The notes beneath the pieces were generated by a model, which saw nothing but the letters and a program-made list of their open reading frames with translations, did no database searches and was not told the DNA's origin. DNA of 63,850 nt, taken from the NCBI GenBank assembly GCA_018433775.1, contig JAHDQN010000032.1, forward strand, positions 1 to 63,850, in the 5' to 3' direction. The position numbers and the translations under genes are program-made. Source of the stretch: Deltaproteobacteria bacterium. Its GTDB lineage: Bacteria; Desulfobacterota; Desulfomonilia; UBA1062. Shown here piece by piece: positions 1-8,860 of the stretch (its first letter is position 1; every line of letters starts with the position of its first letter).

Positions 1-1200
1 CTCGGCCGAGCGCTGGGCCAGTGCCCGCACCTCCTCGGCCACCACGGCGAAACCCTTGCCGTGCTCGCCTGCCCGGGCAGCCTCCACTGCGGCGTTTAAG
101 GCCAGCAGGTTGGTCTGGAAGGCCACCTCGTTGACCGTGACGATGATGTCGCCGATCTTCCGGGATGCATCCGATATCTCGCCCATGCCGTTGACCAGCT
201 CCTGCGATGCCTCTCCGCTCTGACTCGCCATCTGAACCATGGACAGAGCCTTTTCCCGGCCCTGGGCCGCATTGGATGCGTTCTGCTTGATGGAAGAGGT
301 CATCTGCTCGATGGTGGCGGCCACCTCCTCCACGGCGGATGCCTGTTCCTGTGTGGCCTGGGACAGCCCCTGGGAACCCGACGCCACCTCCTGGGTGGCA
401 GTGTCCACCTGTGCCGCCGCAAGCTTGACGCTCAAGATCACCTCTTCGAGGTTTGCCGCAAATGCGTTGAACCAGTGGGCGATGTCCCCCACCTCGTCCT
501 TGGAAAGCACAGGGAGACGCGCCGAGAGATCCGCTTCACCCTGGGCGATATCCTTCATCTTGCCGGAAATCTCATTTGCCACGCCGGCTATCCGATGTGC
601 CACCAGCCAACCGGCGATTCCTATCAGAATGGAAATCACGACGAGGAACCCGTACATCTGCATCTTGACGGTGTTGATCTTTGCGAGGATCTCGCCCTCG
701 GCAGCGGACGCCCACATGATCCAGTCAAGATCCTCGTTGTATGCCAGATAACCCCATCTGCTCTCGCCGTCGGCCGAGTACTTGAAGAGGCCCTGCTTCT
801 GACCCACTGCTTCGCGAACGTAATCATGGGAGCTGTATGCACTCGTGTTGCCCATGAGCTCCGCCTTGGGGTGGTAGATACAGGTCCCGTCGGATGAAAA
901 GATGGACATGTAACCGGTTTCGTAATAACGCTCGTTCTTCGCCTCAACTATGAGGTCATTTTTGAGGCTCTTTTTCAGCTGATCACGGATGATGTCGAGA
1001 TTTCCGGAGATGTTCGAGTTCCGGACATCCGCTATGCGTGCATAACCCTCCACTCTCGACTTCAGATAATCTCCAGCCTGCTCTTCAAGGACATCAACGC
1101 TTCTGCTGCCCAGGTACAGGATGGCGATGAGCAGTGGTATGAGCCCTGATGCAAGACTCAGTGCTACGAGCTTACTGCGTAACCTCATTTCGATTGCCAT
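1..1200 (-). CDS. Methyl-accepting chemotaxis protein (partial, C-terminus off the left edge)
   Basis: The reading frame is open from an ATG at 1200 to the window edge, giving 400 residues and no stop. It starts with a short basic stretch and a transmembrane helix (about residues 10-30), then a periplasmic sensor region of about 160 residues with a Cache-like core ([23 protein letters not shown]). A second transmembrane helix ([18 protein letters not shown]) leads into a HAMP segment and a long helical signalling domain ending in the conserved hairpin ([16 protein letters not shown]). This is a membrane chemoreceptor that controls CheA. It is the last visible gene of the chemosensory operon, 121 nt after cheA. 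The ligand cannot be inferred. The missing part would hold the rest of the signalling domain. Confidence 0.95.
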   Translation of the reverse strand, partial: MAIEMRLRSKLVALSLASGLIPLLIAILYLGSRSVDVLEEQAGDYLKSRVEGYARIADVRNSNISGNLDIIRDQLKKSLKNDLIVEAKNERYYETGYMSIFSSDGTCIYHPKAELMGNTSAYSSHDYVREAVGQKQGLFKYSADGESRWGYLAYNEDLDWIMWASAAEGEILAKINTVKMQMYGFLVVISILIGIAGWLVAHRIAGVANEISGKMKDIAQGEADLSARLPVLSKDEVGDIAHWFNAFAANLEEVILSVKLAAAQVDTATQEVASGSQGLSQATQEQASAVEEVAATIEQMTSSIKQNASNAAQGREKALSMVQMASQSGEASQELVNGMGEISDASRKIGDIIVTVNEVAFQTNLLALNAAVEAARAGEHGKGFAVVAEEVRALAQRSAE

Positions 1201-1222
1201 GGCACGTACTCCTTCTCCAGCG

Positions 1223-1248
1223 CACAATGTCCGTCGGGTCTCATTGTG
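1223..1248 (-). repeat. Inverted repeat between cheA and the chemoreceptor gene
   Basis: A perfect 7-bp inverted repeat (CACAATG at 1223-1229, CATTGTG at 1242-1248) encloses a 12-nt loop, 22 nt upstream of the chemoreceptor start codon. No T-run follows on the minus strand, so it is not a classical terminator. It may be an RNA hairpin that protects or separates the two messages, or a protein-binding dyad. The function is unknown. Confidence 0.4.
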
Positions 1249-1321
1249 TCTTTCTTCATCTTTTCATCTCACTTGCACCGGATGGCTTTCCACTGTTCTC
1301 ATCTTTGTACAGCCTGTCTTC

Positions 1322-3415
1322 CTAGTTGTTGAACGCCATTCGTTCGATACCGTGAACATCGAGTATGAGGGATACCCTGCCGTTGCCCAGAATGGTCGCG
1401 CCGGATGTCCCCTCGATCTTCCGAAAGTTCTTGTCGATGCTCTTGATGACTGCCTGGGTCTGGCCCAGAACATCGTCCACCAGGACCCCGAAACGGCTTT
1501 CCGTGCTCTGGAGGACCACCACCAGGGCATCCGTGGGATCGGTCTTTTCCGACGGAATCTCGAAGAGCTCATAGATTCTCACCAGGGGGATATAGTTTCC
1601 CCGGATATCCACCAGCTCTCCCTTGCCCTCGACCGTCTTGATTTCGGCCTTGGACGGACGCACGGACTTGTCGATGACCGACAGGGGAATCGTGAGCACC
1701 TCGTTTCCCACCCGGACCATCATGCCGTCGATGATGGCAAGGGTCAGCGGGAGCTTCACCCGGAATGTCGAGCCCTTGCCTTTCTCGGATATGATCTCGA
1801 TGGAGCCGTGAAGATCCTCGATGTTCTTGCGCACCACATCCATGCCCACGCCCCTGCCCGAAATCTCGCTCACCTTCTCCGAGGTGGAGAGGCCGGGGGC
1901 GAAGAGCATCTCGAAGATCTCCTTTTCGGAATAGGTTCTCCCCGGTTCGGCCATACCCTTGTCGATGGCCTTTTCCAGGACCTTGTCCTTGTTGATGCCT
2001 CTGCCGTCATCGGAAATCTCGATAAAGATGTTGCCCTCGCGCTGGAAGGCCTTGAGCCAGATGGTTCCCTCGGCCGGCTTGCCGAGGTGTTTGCGCTCTT
2101 CCGGCGATTCGATGCCATGGTCGATGGAGTTCCGTATCATGTGCTTGAGCGGGTCGCCTATCTGTTCGATCACATTCTTGTCGAGCTCGGTGTCGGTTCC
2201 GCTCATCTTGATCTCGATCTTTTTCCCCAGCTCAAAGGAGAGATCGCGCACCACGCGCCTGAACCGGTTGAAGGTTCCTTCCACAGGCACCATGCGAACC
2301 CTCATCACCTGCTCCTGGAGCTCCCGGGAAATCCGTTCCAGGGCGGAAGAGGCACCCTGCAGGGAACGGGAGGTGCTGTTGTCATCGACCTCGCTGGCGA
2401 GCTGTGACATCCGGGCCACGCTGATGACCATTTCCCCCACGAGATTCACCAGCTTGTCGAGCTTGTCGGTGTCGACCCTGATGGTGGACGACTTGGCGAT
2501 CTTCCTGCTCTGTGATTGCGCCATCGCCATTTTCTCCACGATCTCCCGGGGCACCTTGCCCTTCTCGACCAGGGCCTCGCCGGTCGTCTTACGGTCTTTG
2601 AGCACCTCTTCGATGTCCGCGGGCTTGATGATGCCTTTTTCCACCAGGATCTCGCCGATGGGTTTCTCGGCGAGGCTCAGTTCGACGCCTTCCTTATACT
2701 GCGTGGAAACATCCTCGATGAGGATGTCGTTTTCATCCACGACAAAGAGGAAAATGTTCTGGATATCCGAAAGCGGCCTCTCGGTCTTGAGGATGACCTC
2801 CCACCAGGTATAGCAGACTGTGGGATTGAGATTGTAGAAGTCGGGGATCCCATCGGTGAACGCGCGGGTCTCGATGATGCTGCCGTTGTCGCTCAGCTCT
2901 CTGAGGAGCATGAGGGGATCCTGACCGGTCGAGAGGATGTCGGGTCTGAACCGCAGGGAAACGCAGATGATCCGTTCCTTTTCCTCGCTCTGCTCCTTTG
3001 ACCCGGACTGATGGGATGCCTCGGCCGGCCGGCCGGTTCCCGTGAATCTTTTCAGGGTGAGGGTGATATTTTCGATCTCGGTCCTGTCGAGATCCTCACC
3101 CTCTGCGGATGCCGTGATCATGCGCTTGAGGAGATCCACGGCCGAGAGCAGGTTGGAGATGAGCTTCTTGGTGATCCTCAAGTCTTTGTTGCGTATTCTG
3201 TCGAGGATGTTCTCGATGTTATGGGTGAAATTGCTCACCTCTTCGAATCCGACCAGGCCCGCAGAGCCCTTGATGGTATGGGCCGCCCGGAAAACCCGGT
3301 TTATGGTACTCTCGTCATCCTGATCTTCTTCGAGCTTGATGAGCCCTGCCTCGAGCTCCCGTATTTCGTCTTCACTCTCGTCGAGGAATACCTGAACCAG
3401 TTCATCGATCGCCAT
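1322..3415 (-). CDS. cheA: Chemotaxis histidine kinase CheA with an unusual linker
   Basis: This is a cytoplasmic 697-aa CheA. An N-terminal Hpt domain carries the phospho-accepting His46 (AAHTIKGSAG). A CheY-binding-like region spans about 148-236. The dimerisation helix pair is at about 315-375. The ATPase domain has an N box with Asn429 (HMIRNSIDHG), a G box at 469-473 (DDGRG) and a second glycine box (GRGVGMD, about 521). A CheW-like domain runs from about 560 to the end. Residues 252-295 hold two short glycine/leucine repeats (IGEILVEKGII, GEALVEKGKV) that resemble the N-terminal MshE/GspE fold and are not standard in CheA. The ATG is 3 nt after the cheY stop codon. It should phosphorylate the CheY encoded just upstream. 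Confidence 0.96.
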   Translation of the reverse strand: MAIDELVQVFLDESEDEIRELEAGLIKLEEDQDDESTINRVFRAAHTIKGSAGLVGFEEVSNFTHNIENILDRIRNKDLRITKKLISNLLSAVDLLKRMITASAEGEDLDRTEIENITLTLKRFTGTGRPAEASHQSGSKEQSEEKERIICVSLRFRPDILSTGQDPLMLLRELSDNGSIIETRAFTDGIPDFYNLNPTVCYTWWEVILKTERPLSDIQNIFLFVVDENDILIEDVSTQYKEGVELSLAEKPIGEILVEKGIIKPADIEEVLKDRKTTGEALVEKGKVPREIVEKMAMAQSQSRKIAKSSTIRVDTDKLDKLVNLVGEMVISVARMSQLASEVDDNSTSRSLQGASSALERISRELQEQVMRVRMVPVEGTFNRFRRVVRDLSFELGKKIEIKMSGTDTELDKNVIEQIGDPLKHMIRNSIDHGIESPEERKHLGKPAEGTIWLKAFQREGNIFIEISDDGRGINKDKVLEKAIDKGMAEPGRTYSEKEIFEMLFAPGLSTSEKVSEISGRGVGMDVVRKNIEDLHGSIEIISEKGKGSTFRVKLPLTLAIIDGMMVRVGNEVLTIPLSVIDKSVRPSKAEIKTVEGKGELVDIRGNYIPLVRIYELFEIPSEKTDPTDALVVVLQSTESRFGVLVDDVLGQTQAVIKSIDKNFRKIEGTSGATILGNGRVSLILDVHGIERMAFNN

Positions 3416-3418
3416 CTT

Positions 3419-3796
3419 CTACCTCATAAACTTTTTCGTCACGTAGACGAGCTGCTCGGGCTTGAAGGGTTTCACGAGCCATCCCGATGCGCCCGCCTTT
3501 TTTCCCTTCAACTTCATTTCTTCCTGCGACTCTGTGGTGAGGACCAGAATGGGGGTGAACTTGAACGGGGTTTTCTTTACCTCGTGAATAAAGGTGATTC
3601 CGTCCATCACGGGCATGTTGATATCACTGATGATCATGCCGATCTGGTCGCCGTTTTTCATGGCCTGATTCAGCTTGTCCAGACCGTCAACTCCGTTGAC
3701 GGCATTGATGGTTTCAAATCCCGCCTCTTTCAGGGTGTAGTTCACGGATGCCCGGAGAGTGGCTGAATCATCAACCACGAGTATCTTTTTCTTCAT
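3419..3796 (-). CDS. cheY: CheY-type single-domain response regulator
   Basis: A 125-aa receiver domain with no output domain. The acidic pair is Asp9/Asp10, the phosphorylation site is Asp58 (SDINMP), the switch threonines are Thr87/Thr88 and the conserved lysine is Lys109 (KPF). These match the CheY family in position and spacing. The start codon overlaps the stop of the upstream STAS gene by one base (TGATG), so translation is probably coupled. It lies directly before cheA and is the obvious phosphate acceptor for it. Whether it acts on flagella, pili or another output cannot be told here, since no motility motor genes are in view. Confidence 0.95.
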   Translation of the reverse strand: MKKKILVVDDSATLRASVNYTLKEAGFETINAVNGVDGLDKLNQAMKNGDQIGMIISDINMPVMDGITFIHEVKKTPFKFTPILVLTTESQEEMKLKGKKAGASGWLVKPFKPEQLVYVTKKFMR

Positions 3797-4089
3797 CAGG
3801 CACCCTCCTTTAATATCGCTTCGAATCCTGAAAGGAGGACATATTCCTTCACCTGAGGGCTTATTGCGCCAATGCGGAAGACTCCCTCGCTCTCGGCGCT
3901 CTTCTTGATCGCATACAGAAGCTGGAGGCCGGAGATGTCGATGTCGTCCACCATGGACAGATCCAGTATGGTTTCATGAATACATTCGTCGAGGAGGGGC
4001 TCGAGCTGCGAATGCGTCGACTCGATATGGGGGACGGTCAGTGGGCCCTTGAGAACAAGTGCACCGGATGAATCCTTCTGGATTTCCAT
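3796..4089 (-). CDS. STAS-domain protein (second of two)
   Basis: A 97-aa single-domain protein of the STAS type (anti-sigma-factor antagonist/MlaB-like fold). The pattern TILDLSMVDDIDISGLQLLYAIKKSA matches the beta-strand plus loop that carries the regulatory Ser/Thr in SpoIIAA-like proteins; here the loop reads DDIDISGLQ, with Ser53 as the likely equivalent. It sits between another STAS gene and cheY and overlaps cheY by one base. STAS proteins beside chemosensory kinases are known in several bacteria, but the partner here is not identifiable. Confidence 0.85.
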   Translation of the reverse strand: MEIQKDSSGALVLKGPLTVPHIESTHSQLEPLLDECIHETILDLSMVDDIDISGLQLLYAIKKSAESEGVFRIGAISPQVKEYVLLSGFEAILKEGA

Positions 4090-4094
4090 ATGAT

Positions 4095-4403
4095 CTACCT
4101 CATTGAAATAGGGAATAATTTATCCAGTTTCACCGCTTTGAAGATATTGTAGAGATTCTCGTGTATTCCCTTTATCTGGAATGATGCATTATTGCTGTCC
4201 AGGCTTTTGAAAAAGATCAGGATCTTGCCTATACCCGACGAGCCCATGGTGGGAACCATGCTCAGATCCATGATCACCTTGGTGGGCTTCAGCTTCAGGA
4301 CCTTGCCCAGTTCAGTTCTGAGCACCTCTGCCGCCTCGGTATCTACTGCGCCGGACACCTTTACGACAAGACCATCCTCTGTCTTCCTGGTGGTGACTTC
4401 CAT
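4095..4403 (-). CDS. STAS-domain protein (first of two), anti-anti-sigma-like
   Basis: I start this gene at the ATG at 4403, which has a strong AGGAGG 7 nt upstream; an in-frame ATG at 4436 (11 residues longer) also has a weaker AGAGGA and cannot be excluded. The 102-aa product fits a STAS domain: KVIMDLSMVPTMGSSGIGKILIFFK, with Ser-Ser in the loop normally phosphorylated in anti-sigma antagonists. It differs clearly from its downstream neighbour, so this is not a recent duplication. Only 5 nt separate it from the next STAS gene, consistent with one operon. Confidence 0.85.
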   Translation of the reverse strand: MEVTTRKTEDGLVVKVSGAVDTEAAEVLRTELGKVLKLKPTKVIMDLSMVPTMGSSGIGKILIFFKSLDSNNASFQIKGIHENLYNIFKAVKLDKLFPISMR

Positions 4404-4510
4404 GGTTGTCCTCCTTTTGTGCTTATACGTAGTCATAGGTCGATTCCTCTTGACTCCTTAATCGGATAAATAAAAACAGATCTTTATTAAAACTCGTTTC
4501 TCCGTTGCCG

Positions 4511-6142
4511 TTAAAAGAATGTAAGCCCGTTGTCTCTCGATTCGGCAGCGTCTTCCGATGCAAGGGAATCGCTGTGAGGATTCCTGAGGCGGTAAATGAT
4601 CTGGTGCAGTTCAAGGGGGAGGATCTCGCGATGATGAGGTTCAAGGTGCTCGCCCATGTCCGATCGGATGGCCGCGATGGACCGGGTAAGGCTCCTCATG
4701 TCGTCGAGCATGACCTCGTTTCCGTCCAGCGTGCTCATCAGGCAATCGATATCACGGCGGAATCGTCCGATAGCCTCCATGCACCTGGCGGAGTACAGGT
4801 CGATGCCGTCTATGGACTGGATCAGCATGCTCTTGATATCTTCGAAGCTGCGGCGGATAAACACCCGCATCTTGCGGAATTCACCAGGTATCCTTTCAAG
4901 CCCGGCGATGACGGCGTCATGTTCTGCTGCCCATTCCCGGGATCTCATACAAGATATCAGTCCCTGATGCGGATCACAGGACCGGGGTAAAGATGAATCA
5001 CCCGCAGGGACCGCCCCGGCTGTTTTTTCAAGATCTGTCAACACAGCTGTCATCTGGGAACCTTCTATCATCTGCAGGGAATTCATGGCTGCGAGCGAAT
5101 CGAAGCGCGAGGCAAGGCTGTCGAGCATCTCCAGGATCTCGTTCGAAACGATGTCCAGGGTCGATTTCCCGTGCGTGTTCAGCAAAAGAAAACCTCCGAC
5201 GGCATCCTTGTCCTCCTTGACCTGCGAGATCATTTTTTCTATCCGGTCGATCTCCTCCTCAAGGTCGCGACCGTGAGAGCGGATGACGGAAACGAGCTGG
5301 ACGATCAGGTCCAGGGAGAGCACTGACGCCTTTTCCTGGAAGATCAGAAACTCGGTGATCTGTTCTTTGCTGCCGGTTGTGCTCATCAGGGACAGGATCT
5401 TGTCGAGCCCGCTGGATATCGTGGTGATGTCCTGGTTCACGATATCATGTGTCTGGAGACCGGACATGATCTTGAGAATGGGATCTTTCACGAGACGGGA
5501 CCGGGAGACGAGGTCCCTTAAAATGCCGATGATGTTGTTGAGCGAGTACGCCAGCGACGGCACCCCGTAGTTTTCGTAGTGAACGAGTTTTTCCATACAC
5601 TGGCTCTGGAGCTGAAAAGACCTTTCGAGAACCTCCTTCAGATCGTCCCTTGCACCCGTAAAGACCGAAAGGTGATCGTCAGGGCCATGGGGCACTGACC
5701 TCGGGGTTTCCCGGGAAGATTCGGCAGGGAAGTCGAATCCTTCAGCAGTGCTGAAGCGGGTGTTCTCGAGTGCCTCCAGTGATCGCGCGGTGATCTTTCT
5801 CATGCGCTTTACCTGGGTGGCGAGCCTCTGCAAAAAGCTGTTCAGACGTTCGATCATGATCTCTATGGTGCCCGAAGACCCCGTGGAGCTCAGTGAATCC
5901 AGGGTGTCGGTCGCCTGTTGGAAGGTGAGGAGTATCTCCCTGTTGATTCCGGGCAGGTCGGTACAGATATGGGTGTACGCCTGATCGATCCGGTCTTGAA
6001 TGGCCTTCAGCGAAGTGGCGATGCGCAGGACCTTCTCATGATCCAGTATCGCGGCATGGAAGGCCTTCACGAACAAATGGGCTGTTGCGGCGTCAGGAGA
6101 GTTCAGCTCGTTATCGTGTTTGTTTTCCCGCATTTCGCTCAT
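4511..6142 (-). CDS. Unrecognised 543-aa helical protein, first gene of the chemosensory operon
   Basis: I do not recognise a named family. The protein has no signal peptide or transmembrane segment and is rich in long amphipathic helices typical of coiled coils (for example LNSFLQRLATQVKRMRKITARSLEALENTR, shown in part: LNSFLQRLATQVKRM). A central segment (MSGLQTHDIVNQDITTIS) recalls the QD-[LI]-T helix of CheZ-type CheY phosphatases, but the match is short. The C-terminus ends in a hydrophobic tail (NGLTFF) after an acidic stretch, a form seen in peptides that dock on CheY or other partners. It leads the operon, 107 nt before the first STAS gene. A CheZ-like phosphatase or a scaffold is possible; both are inference. 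Confidence 0.75.
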   Translation of the reverse strand: MSEMRENKHDNELNSPDAATAHLFVKAFHAAILDHEKVLRIATSLKAIQDRIDQAYTHICTDLPGINREILLTFQQATDTLDSLSSTGSSGTIEIMIERLNSFLQRLATQVKRMRKITARSLEALENTRFSTAEGFDFPAESSRETPRSVPHGPDDHLSVFTGARDDLKEVLERSFQLQSQCMEKLVHYENYGVPSLAYSLNNIIGILRDLVSRSRLVKDPILKIMSGLQTHDIVNQDITTISSGLDKILSLMSTTGSKEQITEFLIFQEKASVLSLDLIVQLVSVIRSHGRDLEEEIDRIEKMISQVKEDKDAVGGFLLLNTHGKSTLDIVSNEILEMLDSLASRFDSLAAMNSLQMIEGSQMTAVLTDLEKTAGAVPAGDSSLPRSCDPHQGLISCMRSREWAAEHDAVIAGLERIPGEFRKMRVFIRRSFEDIKSMLIQSIDGIDLYSARCMEAIGRFRRDIDCLMSTLDGNEVMLDDMRSLTRSIAAIRSDMGEHLEPHHREILPLELHQIIYRLRNPHSDSLASEDAAESRDNGLTFF

Positions 6143-6404
6143 TTTCCCTCTGAAGGGTTCTCTCGGATACCTGCGGAGGATTCTTTAATCCCACAACTTC
6201 CCTTCAAGACAAAGATGGTATATGCACGTTGACAGGGCTATAAATGAATACTATCTAGTTTGGAATCCGCGTATAATTTGCAGCGGATGGATAGACATCG
6301 GGCAGGGTTCGATGGGGTTGAGTACGACTGGGGAAAACACCGTGATCATCACCGGGGAAATGATCTCTTTCCATCGGGGTTGCACGTAGCACGTAGGGGA
6401 TGCC
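6143..6404. other. Divergent intergenic region between the chemosensory operon and rapZ
   Basis: No gene is supported in these 262 nt. The stretch must hold the promoters for both directions. Near the rapZ start there is a small direct repeat (GCACGTA twice at 6384-6397). The hprK gene that often precedes rapZ in related genomes is not here. Confidence 0.6.
6229..6257 (+). promoter_or_regulatory. Possible sigma-70 promoter toward rapZ
   Basis: A perfect TTGACA (6229-6234) is followed after 17 nt by TATCTA (6252-6257), which matches the -10 consensus at only three positions. It would give a leader of about 140 nt before rapZ. The -10 is weak, so this is tentative. Confidence 0.3.
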
Positions 6405-7286
6405 ATGGATCATTCGTTCATCGTGATCGTGACAGGACTTTCCGGTTCAGGGAAATCAACCGCTCTGAAGGCCATCGAGGACGAGGGATTTTTCTGTATG
6501 GACAATATCCCTGTCGATCTCATTATGAAGTTTATCGAGGTGTACGATTCCGCGACCTTTGACATACCCAAGGTGTGTATCGGTCTGGATGTCAGGGCGG
6601 GTGCGGGGGCCTTCACGGAAAAGGCGCCCTGGATGATTTCGCTCTTGAGAAGCATGGCCTCGGACGTTCATATCATCTACCTGGAGGCAAGCAAGGAACA
6701 TCTTCTGAACCGCTTCAAGGAAACCAGGAGAAGACATCCCTTGAGCGAGGTGTACCCGAACCTCATGGATGCCCTCGACGCCGAGATGAAGATCATGGAG
6801 CCGGTACGGGATATGGCGGATTACATCATCAGCACCTCGGAAATGAATGTCCACGAGCTCCAGGCGAAGATCAAGAGCATCATATCCGCCAAGGACAAAA
6901 CCAGGGACATGTACATCGAGATACGGTCGTTCGGGTTCAAGAAGGGGATTCCGATGGATGCGGACATTGTCATGGATGTGAGGTTTCTTCCCAATCCCTA
7001 CTTCGAGGAGACGCTCAAGGACAAAACGGGATCGGACAGCGAAGTCAGGGAATATCTTCTGCAGCACGAGAGCTACCGGGAGTTCATTGGCAGGTTCAAG
7101 GACCTTATCCGCTCGATCCTGCCCCTTTATAAAAAGGAAGGGCGGTCGTATCTCAACATTGCCGTCGGATGCACGGGAGGCAGACACCGTTCGGTGGCAG
7201 TGGCAGAGGAAGTCATGGAACTCATCGAAGAGACGGGTTATAACGGGAAGCTCGTTCACAGAGATATCGGATCGGGAGGTCATTGA
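6405..7286 (+). CDS. rapZ: RNase adapter protein RapZ (nucleotide-binding)
   Basis: A 293-aa protein of normal length for the RapZ/YvcJ family. A P-loop lies at residues 11-18 (GLSGSGKS) and the C-terminal domain carries the conserved CTGGRHRSVA segment that binds aminosugar phosphate in E. coli RapZ. In enterobacteria RapZ hands small RNAs to RNase E and so tunes glucosamine-6-phosphate synthesis; in other phyla the role is less clear. It precedes PTS genes, as in many proteobacteria, and its stop is 1 nt before the IIA start codon. Confidence 0.95.
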   Translation: MDHSFIVIVTGLSGSGKSTALKAIEDEGFFCMDNIPVDLIMKFIEVYDSATFDIPKVCIGLDVRAGAGAFTEKAPWMISLLRSMASDVHIIYLEASKEHLLNRFKETRRRHPLSEVYPNLMDALDAEMKIMEPVRDMADYIISTSEMNVHELQAKIKSIISAKDKTRDMYIEIRSFGFKKGIPMDADIVMDVRFLPNPYFEETLKDKTGSDSEVREYLLQHESYREFIGRFKDLIRSILPLYKKEGRSYLNIAVGCTGGRHRSVAVAEEVMELIEETGYNGKLVHRDIGSGGH

Positions 7287-7287
7287 A

Positions 7288-7701
7288 ATGGTTGGCATCA
7301 TTGTGGTGGCTCACGGCAGACTGGCGGAAGCTCTCACGGAGACCGCGGAAATGATCGTGGGACACGCGGAGGCGTTCAAGGCGTGTTCCTTTTGTCAGGG
7401 AAGCGATGTCGACAAGCTGAGAAAGATGCTCAAGACAACGATCAAAGAGGTGAACACCGGCGACGGTGTGATCATTCTCACGGATATGTTTGGCGGGACC
7501 CCGTCAAATATCAGCCTGTCCTTTCTCGAGCGCAACGAGGTCGAGGTGATCACCGGGGTAAACCTTCCCATGGTCATTACAGCCCTGACCAAGCGGGAGG
7601 GGAAGAACATGCGGGATCTGGCCCAGATACTCAAAGAGCATGGGTCGCACAACATCAACATCGCGTCCGAGATTCTCTCTACGGCCATAGGGAAAAAATG
7701 A
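7288..7701 (+). CDS. PTS system mannose-family IIA component
   Basis: A 137-aa EIIA of the mannose/sorbose family. The phosphorylatable His9 lies in the N-terminal VVAHG motif, and the TDMFGGTPSN segment is typical of the fold. It takes phosphate from HPr and passes it to IIB. The start ATG is 1 nt after the rapZ stop. HPr and enzyme I genes, which commonly follow in related genomes, are not in this window. Confidence 0.93.
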   Translation: MVGIIVVAHGRLAEALTETAEMIVGHAEAFKACSFCQGSDVDKLRKMLKTTIKEVNTGDGVIILTDMFGGTPSNISLSFLERNEVEVITGVNLPMVITALTKREGKNMRDLAQILKEHGSHNINIASEILSTAIGKK

Positions 7702-8186
7702 ACGTACTCCTCGTGCGGGTAGACGACAGATTCATACACGGGCAGATACTGGAATCGTGGATTCCGTTCCTGAAAGCCCAGGGCGTGGTCGTGGCCAACG
7801 ACGCCCTTGCGAGCGATCACTTCCAGAAGACCATCATGTCCATGGCCATCCCCGACCGGATAGCCTTAAAAATCGTCACCCTCGACGAGGTGACCTGCCT
7901 GGCGCAGGATATGGACCTCGACGACAAGCGGACCCTGGTCATCGTGTCGTCCATCAAGGACGCGCACGCCCTGTACTCCAAGGGCTTTCGGTTCCTCAAG
8001 CTCAACCTGGGTAACAACAAGGGAACCCAGGCATCCCGGCAGGTTTCCTATTCAGTCTGGGTGGATCAGGAGGATGTCCGGATGCTGAAGAACCTCATGG
8101 ACAACGGGGTGGATGTGAGCCTCCAGTCGGTTCCCCGGGAGCGGCTCATCGACATGAAATCCCTCATGGATATGGTCGTCTCATGA
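7698..8186 (+). CDS. PTS system mannose/sorbose-family IIB component
   Basis: I chose the ATG at 7698, which overlaps the IIA stop as ATGA; the longer open frame upstream is out of phase with any family homology. The 162-aa product begins NVLLVRVDDRFIHGQI, where His14 is the conserved phospho-acceptor of IIB. It normally passes phosphate to the sugar carried by IIC/IID. It overlaps the IIC gene by 4 nt. Confidence 0.93.
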   Translation: MNVLLVRVDDRFIHGQILESWIPFLKAQGVVVANDALASDHFQKTIMSMAIPDRIALKIVTLDEVTCLAQDMDLDDKRTLVIVSSIKDAHALYSKGFRFLKLNLGNNKGTQASRQVSYSVWVDQEDVRMLKNLMDNGVDVSLQSVPRERLIDMKSLMDMVVS

Positions 8187-8860
8187 TATTTCCGGTTGTA
8201 ACCAGCGTCATGGCGGGGGCACTGCTCTGGCTCGACCGGGTCTTTGTGTTTCAGTCCATGATCAGCAGGCCCATCATCCTTTCCCCGATCCTGGGTCTGA
8301 TCATGGGCAACGTCACCATCGGTCTCATGATCGGTGCATCACTGGAGCTCCTCTGGCTCAACGCCCCTCCGGTAGGGGCCTATCTTCCCAATGACGAGTC
8401 CTTCTGCGCAGCCGCGGCCGCTCCGACCGCCGTGCTGGCGAGCGCGCACATGAGCGATGCTGCAGCCGCGGGTTTCGCCCTGGCAGCAAGCCTTCCCTTC
8501 GCCATGGTGGGCAGGAACCTGGACACTCACATCCGGACGCTGAACCAGGACCTGATCAACCGGATTCCTCAGGGGAATATGGAACGCACGGTACAAAACG
8601 CCTTAGGCAAGGCACTGCTGCGCAGTTACCTGTATGCCCTGGTTACACTGGGAATCAGCGTCGGCCTGCTGTGCACTGCTACCGCCCTTCTCGGAGAGAT
8701 CCTGCCCGGCGCAGTGAAAACGGCCCTTTCCTATCTGCCTCTGGCCGGAGTCGTCATCGGGCTGGCCGGGCTCATGACCAAGGAGAATCCGAGGCCGGTC
8801 CAGGCAGGGCTCTTTATTCTCGGGATGATCACCGTACTCATCATCTCATGGATTCACTGA
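8183..8860 (+). CDS. PTS system mannose/sorbose-family IIC membrane component
   Basis: A 225-aa hydrophobic protein with about six membrane segments. The conserved region GLIMGNVTIGLMIGASLELLWL with the following PPVGAYLPNDES stretch identifies the sorbose-type IIC. Mannose-family carriers normally pair IIC with IID; no IID follows, because the next gene is rimI, which overlaps this one by 13 nt. The system may use a IID encoded elsewhere, or may serve regulation rather than uptake. Confidence 0.9.
   Translation: MIFPVVTSVMAGALLWLDRVFVFQSMISRPIILSPILGLIMGNVTIGLMIGASLELLWLNAPPVGAYLPNDESFCAAAAAPTAVLASAHMSDAAAAGFALAASLPFAMVGRNLDTHIRTLNQDLINRIPQGNMERTVQNALGKALLRSYLYALVTLGISVGLLCTATALLGEILPGAVKTALSYLPLAGVVIGLAGLMTKENPRPVQAGLFILGMITVLIISWIH

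Noticed and set aside
1121..2407. A 428-codon plus-strand frame across the receptor start and cheA
   Set aside because: It is antisense to clear chemotaxis genes and shows no recognisable motif.
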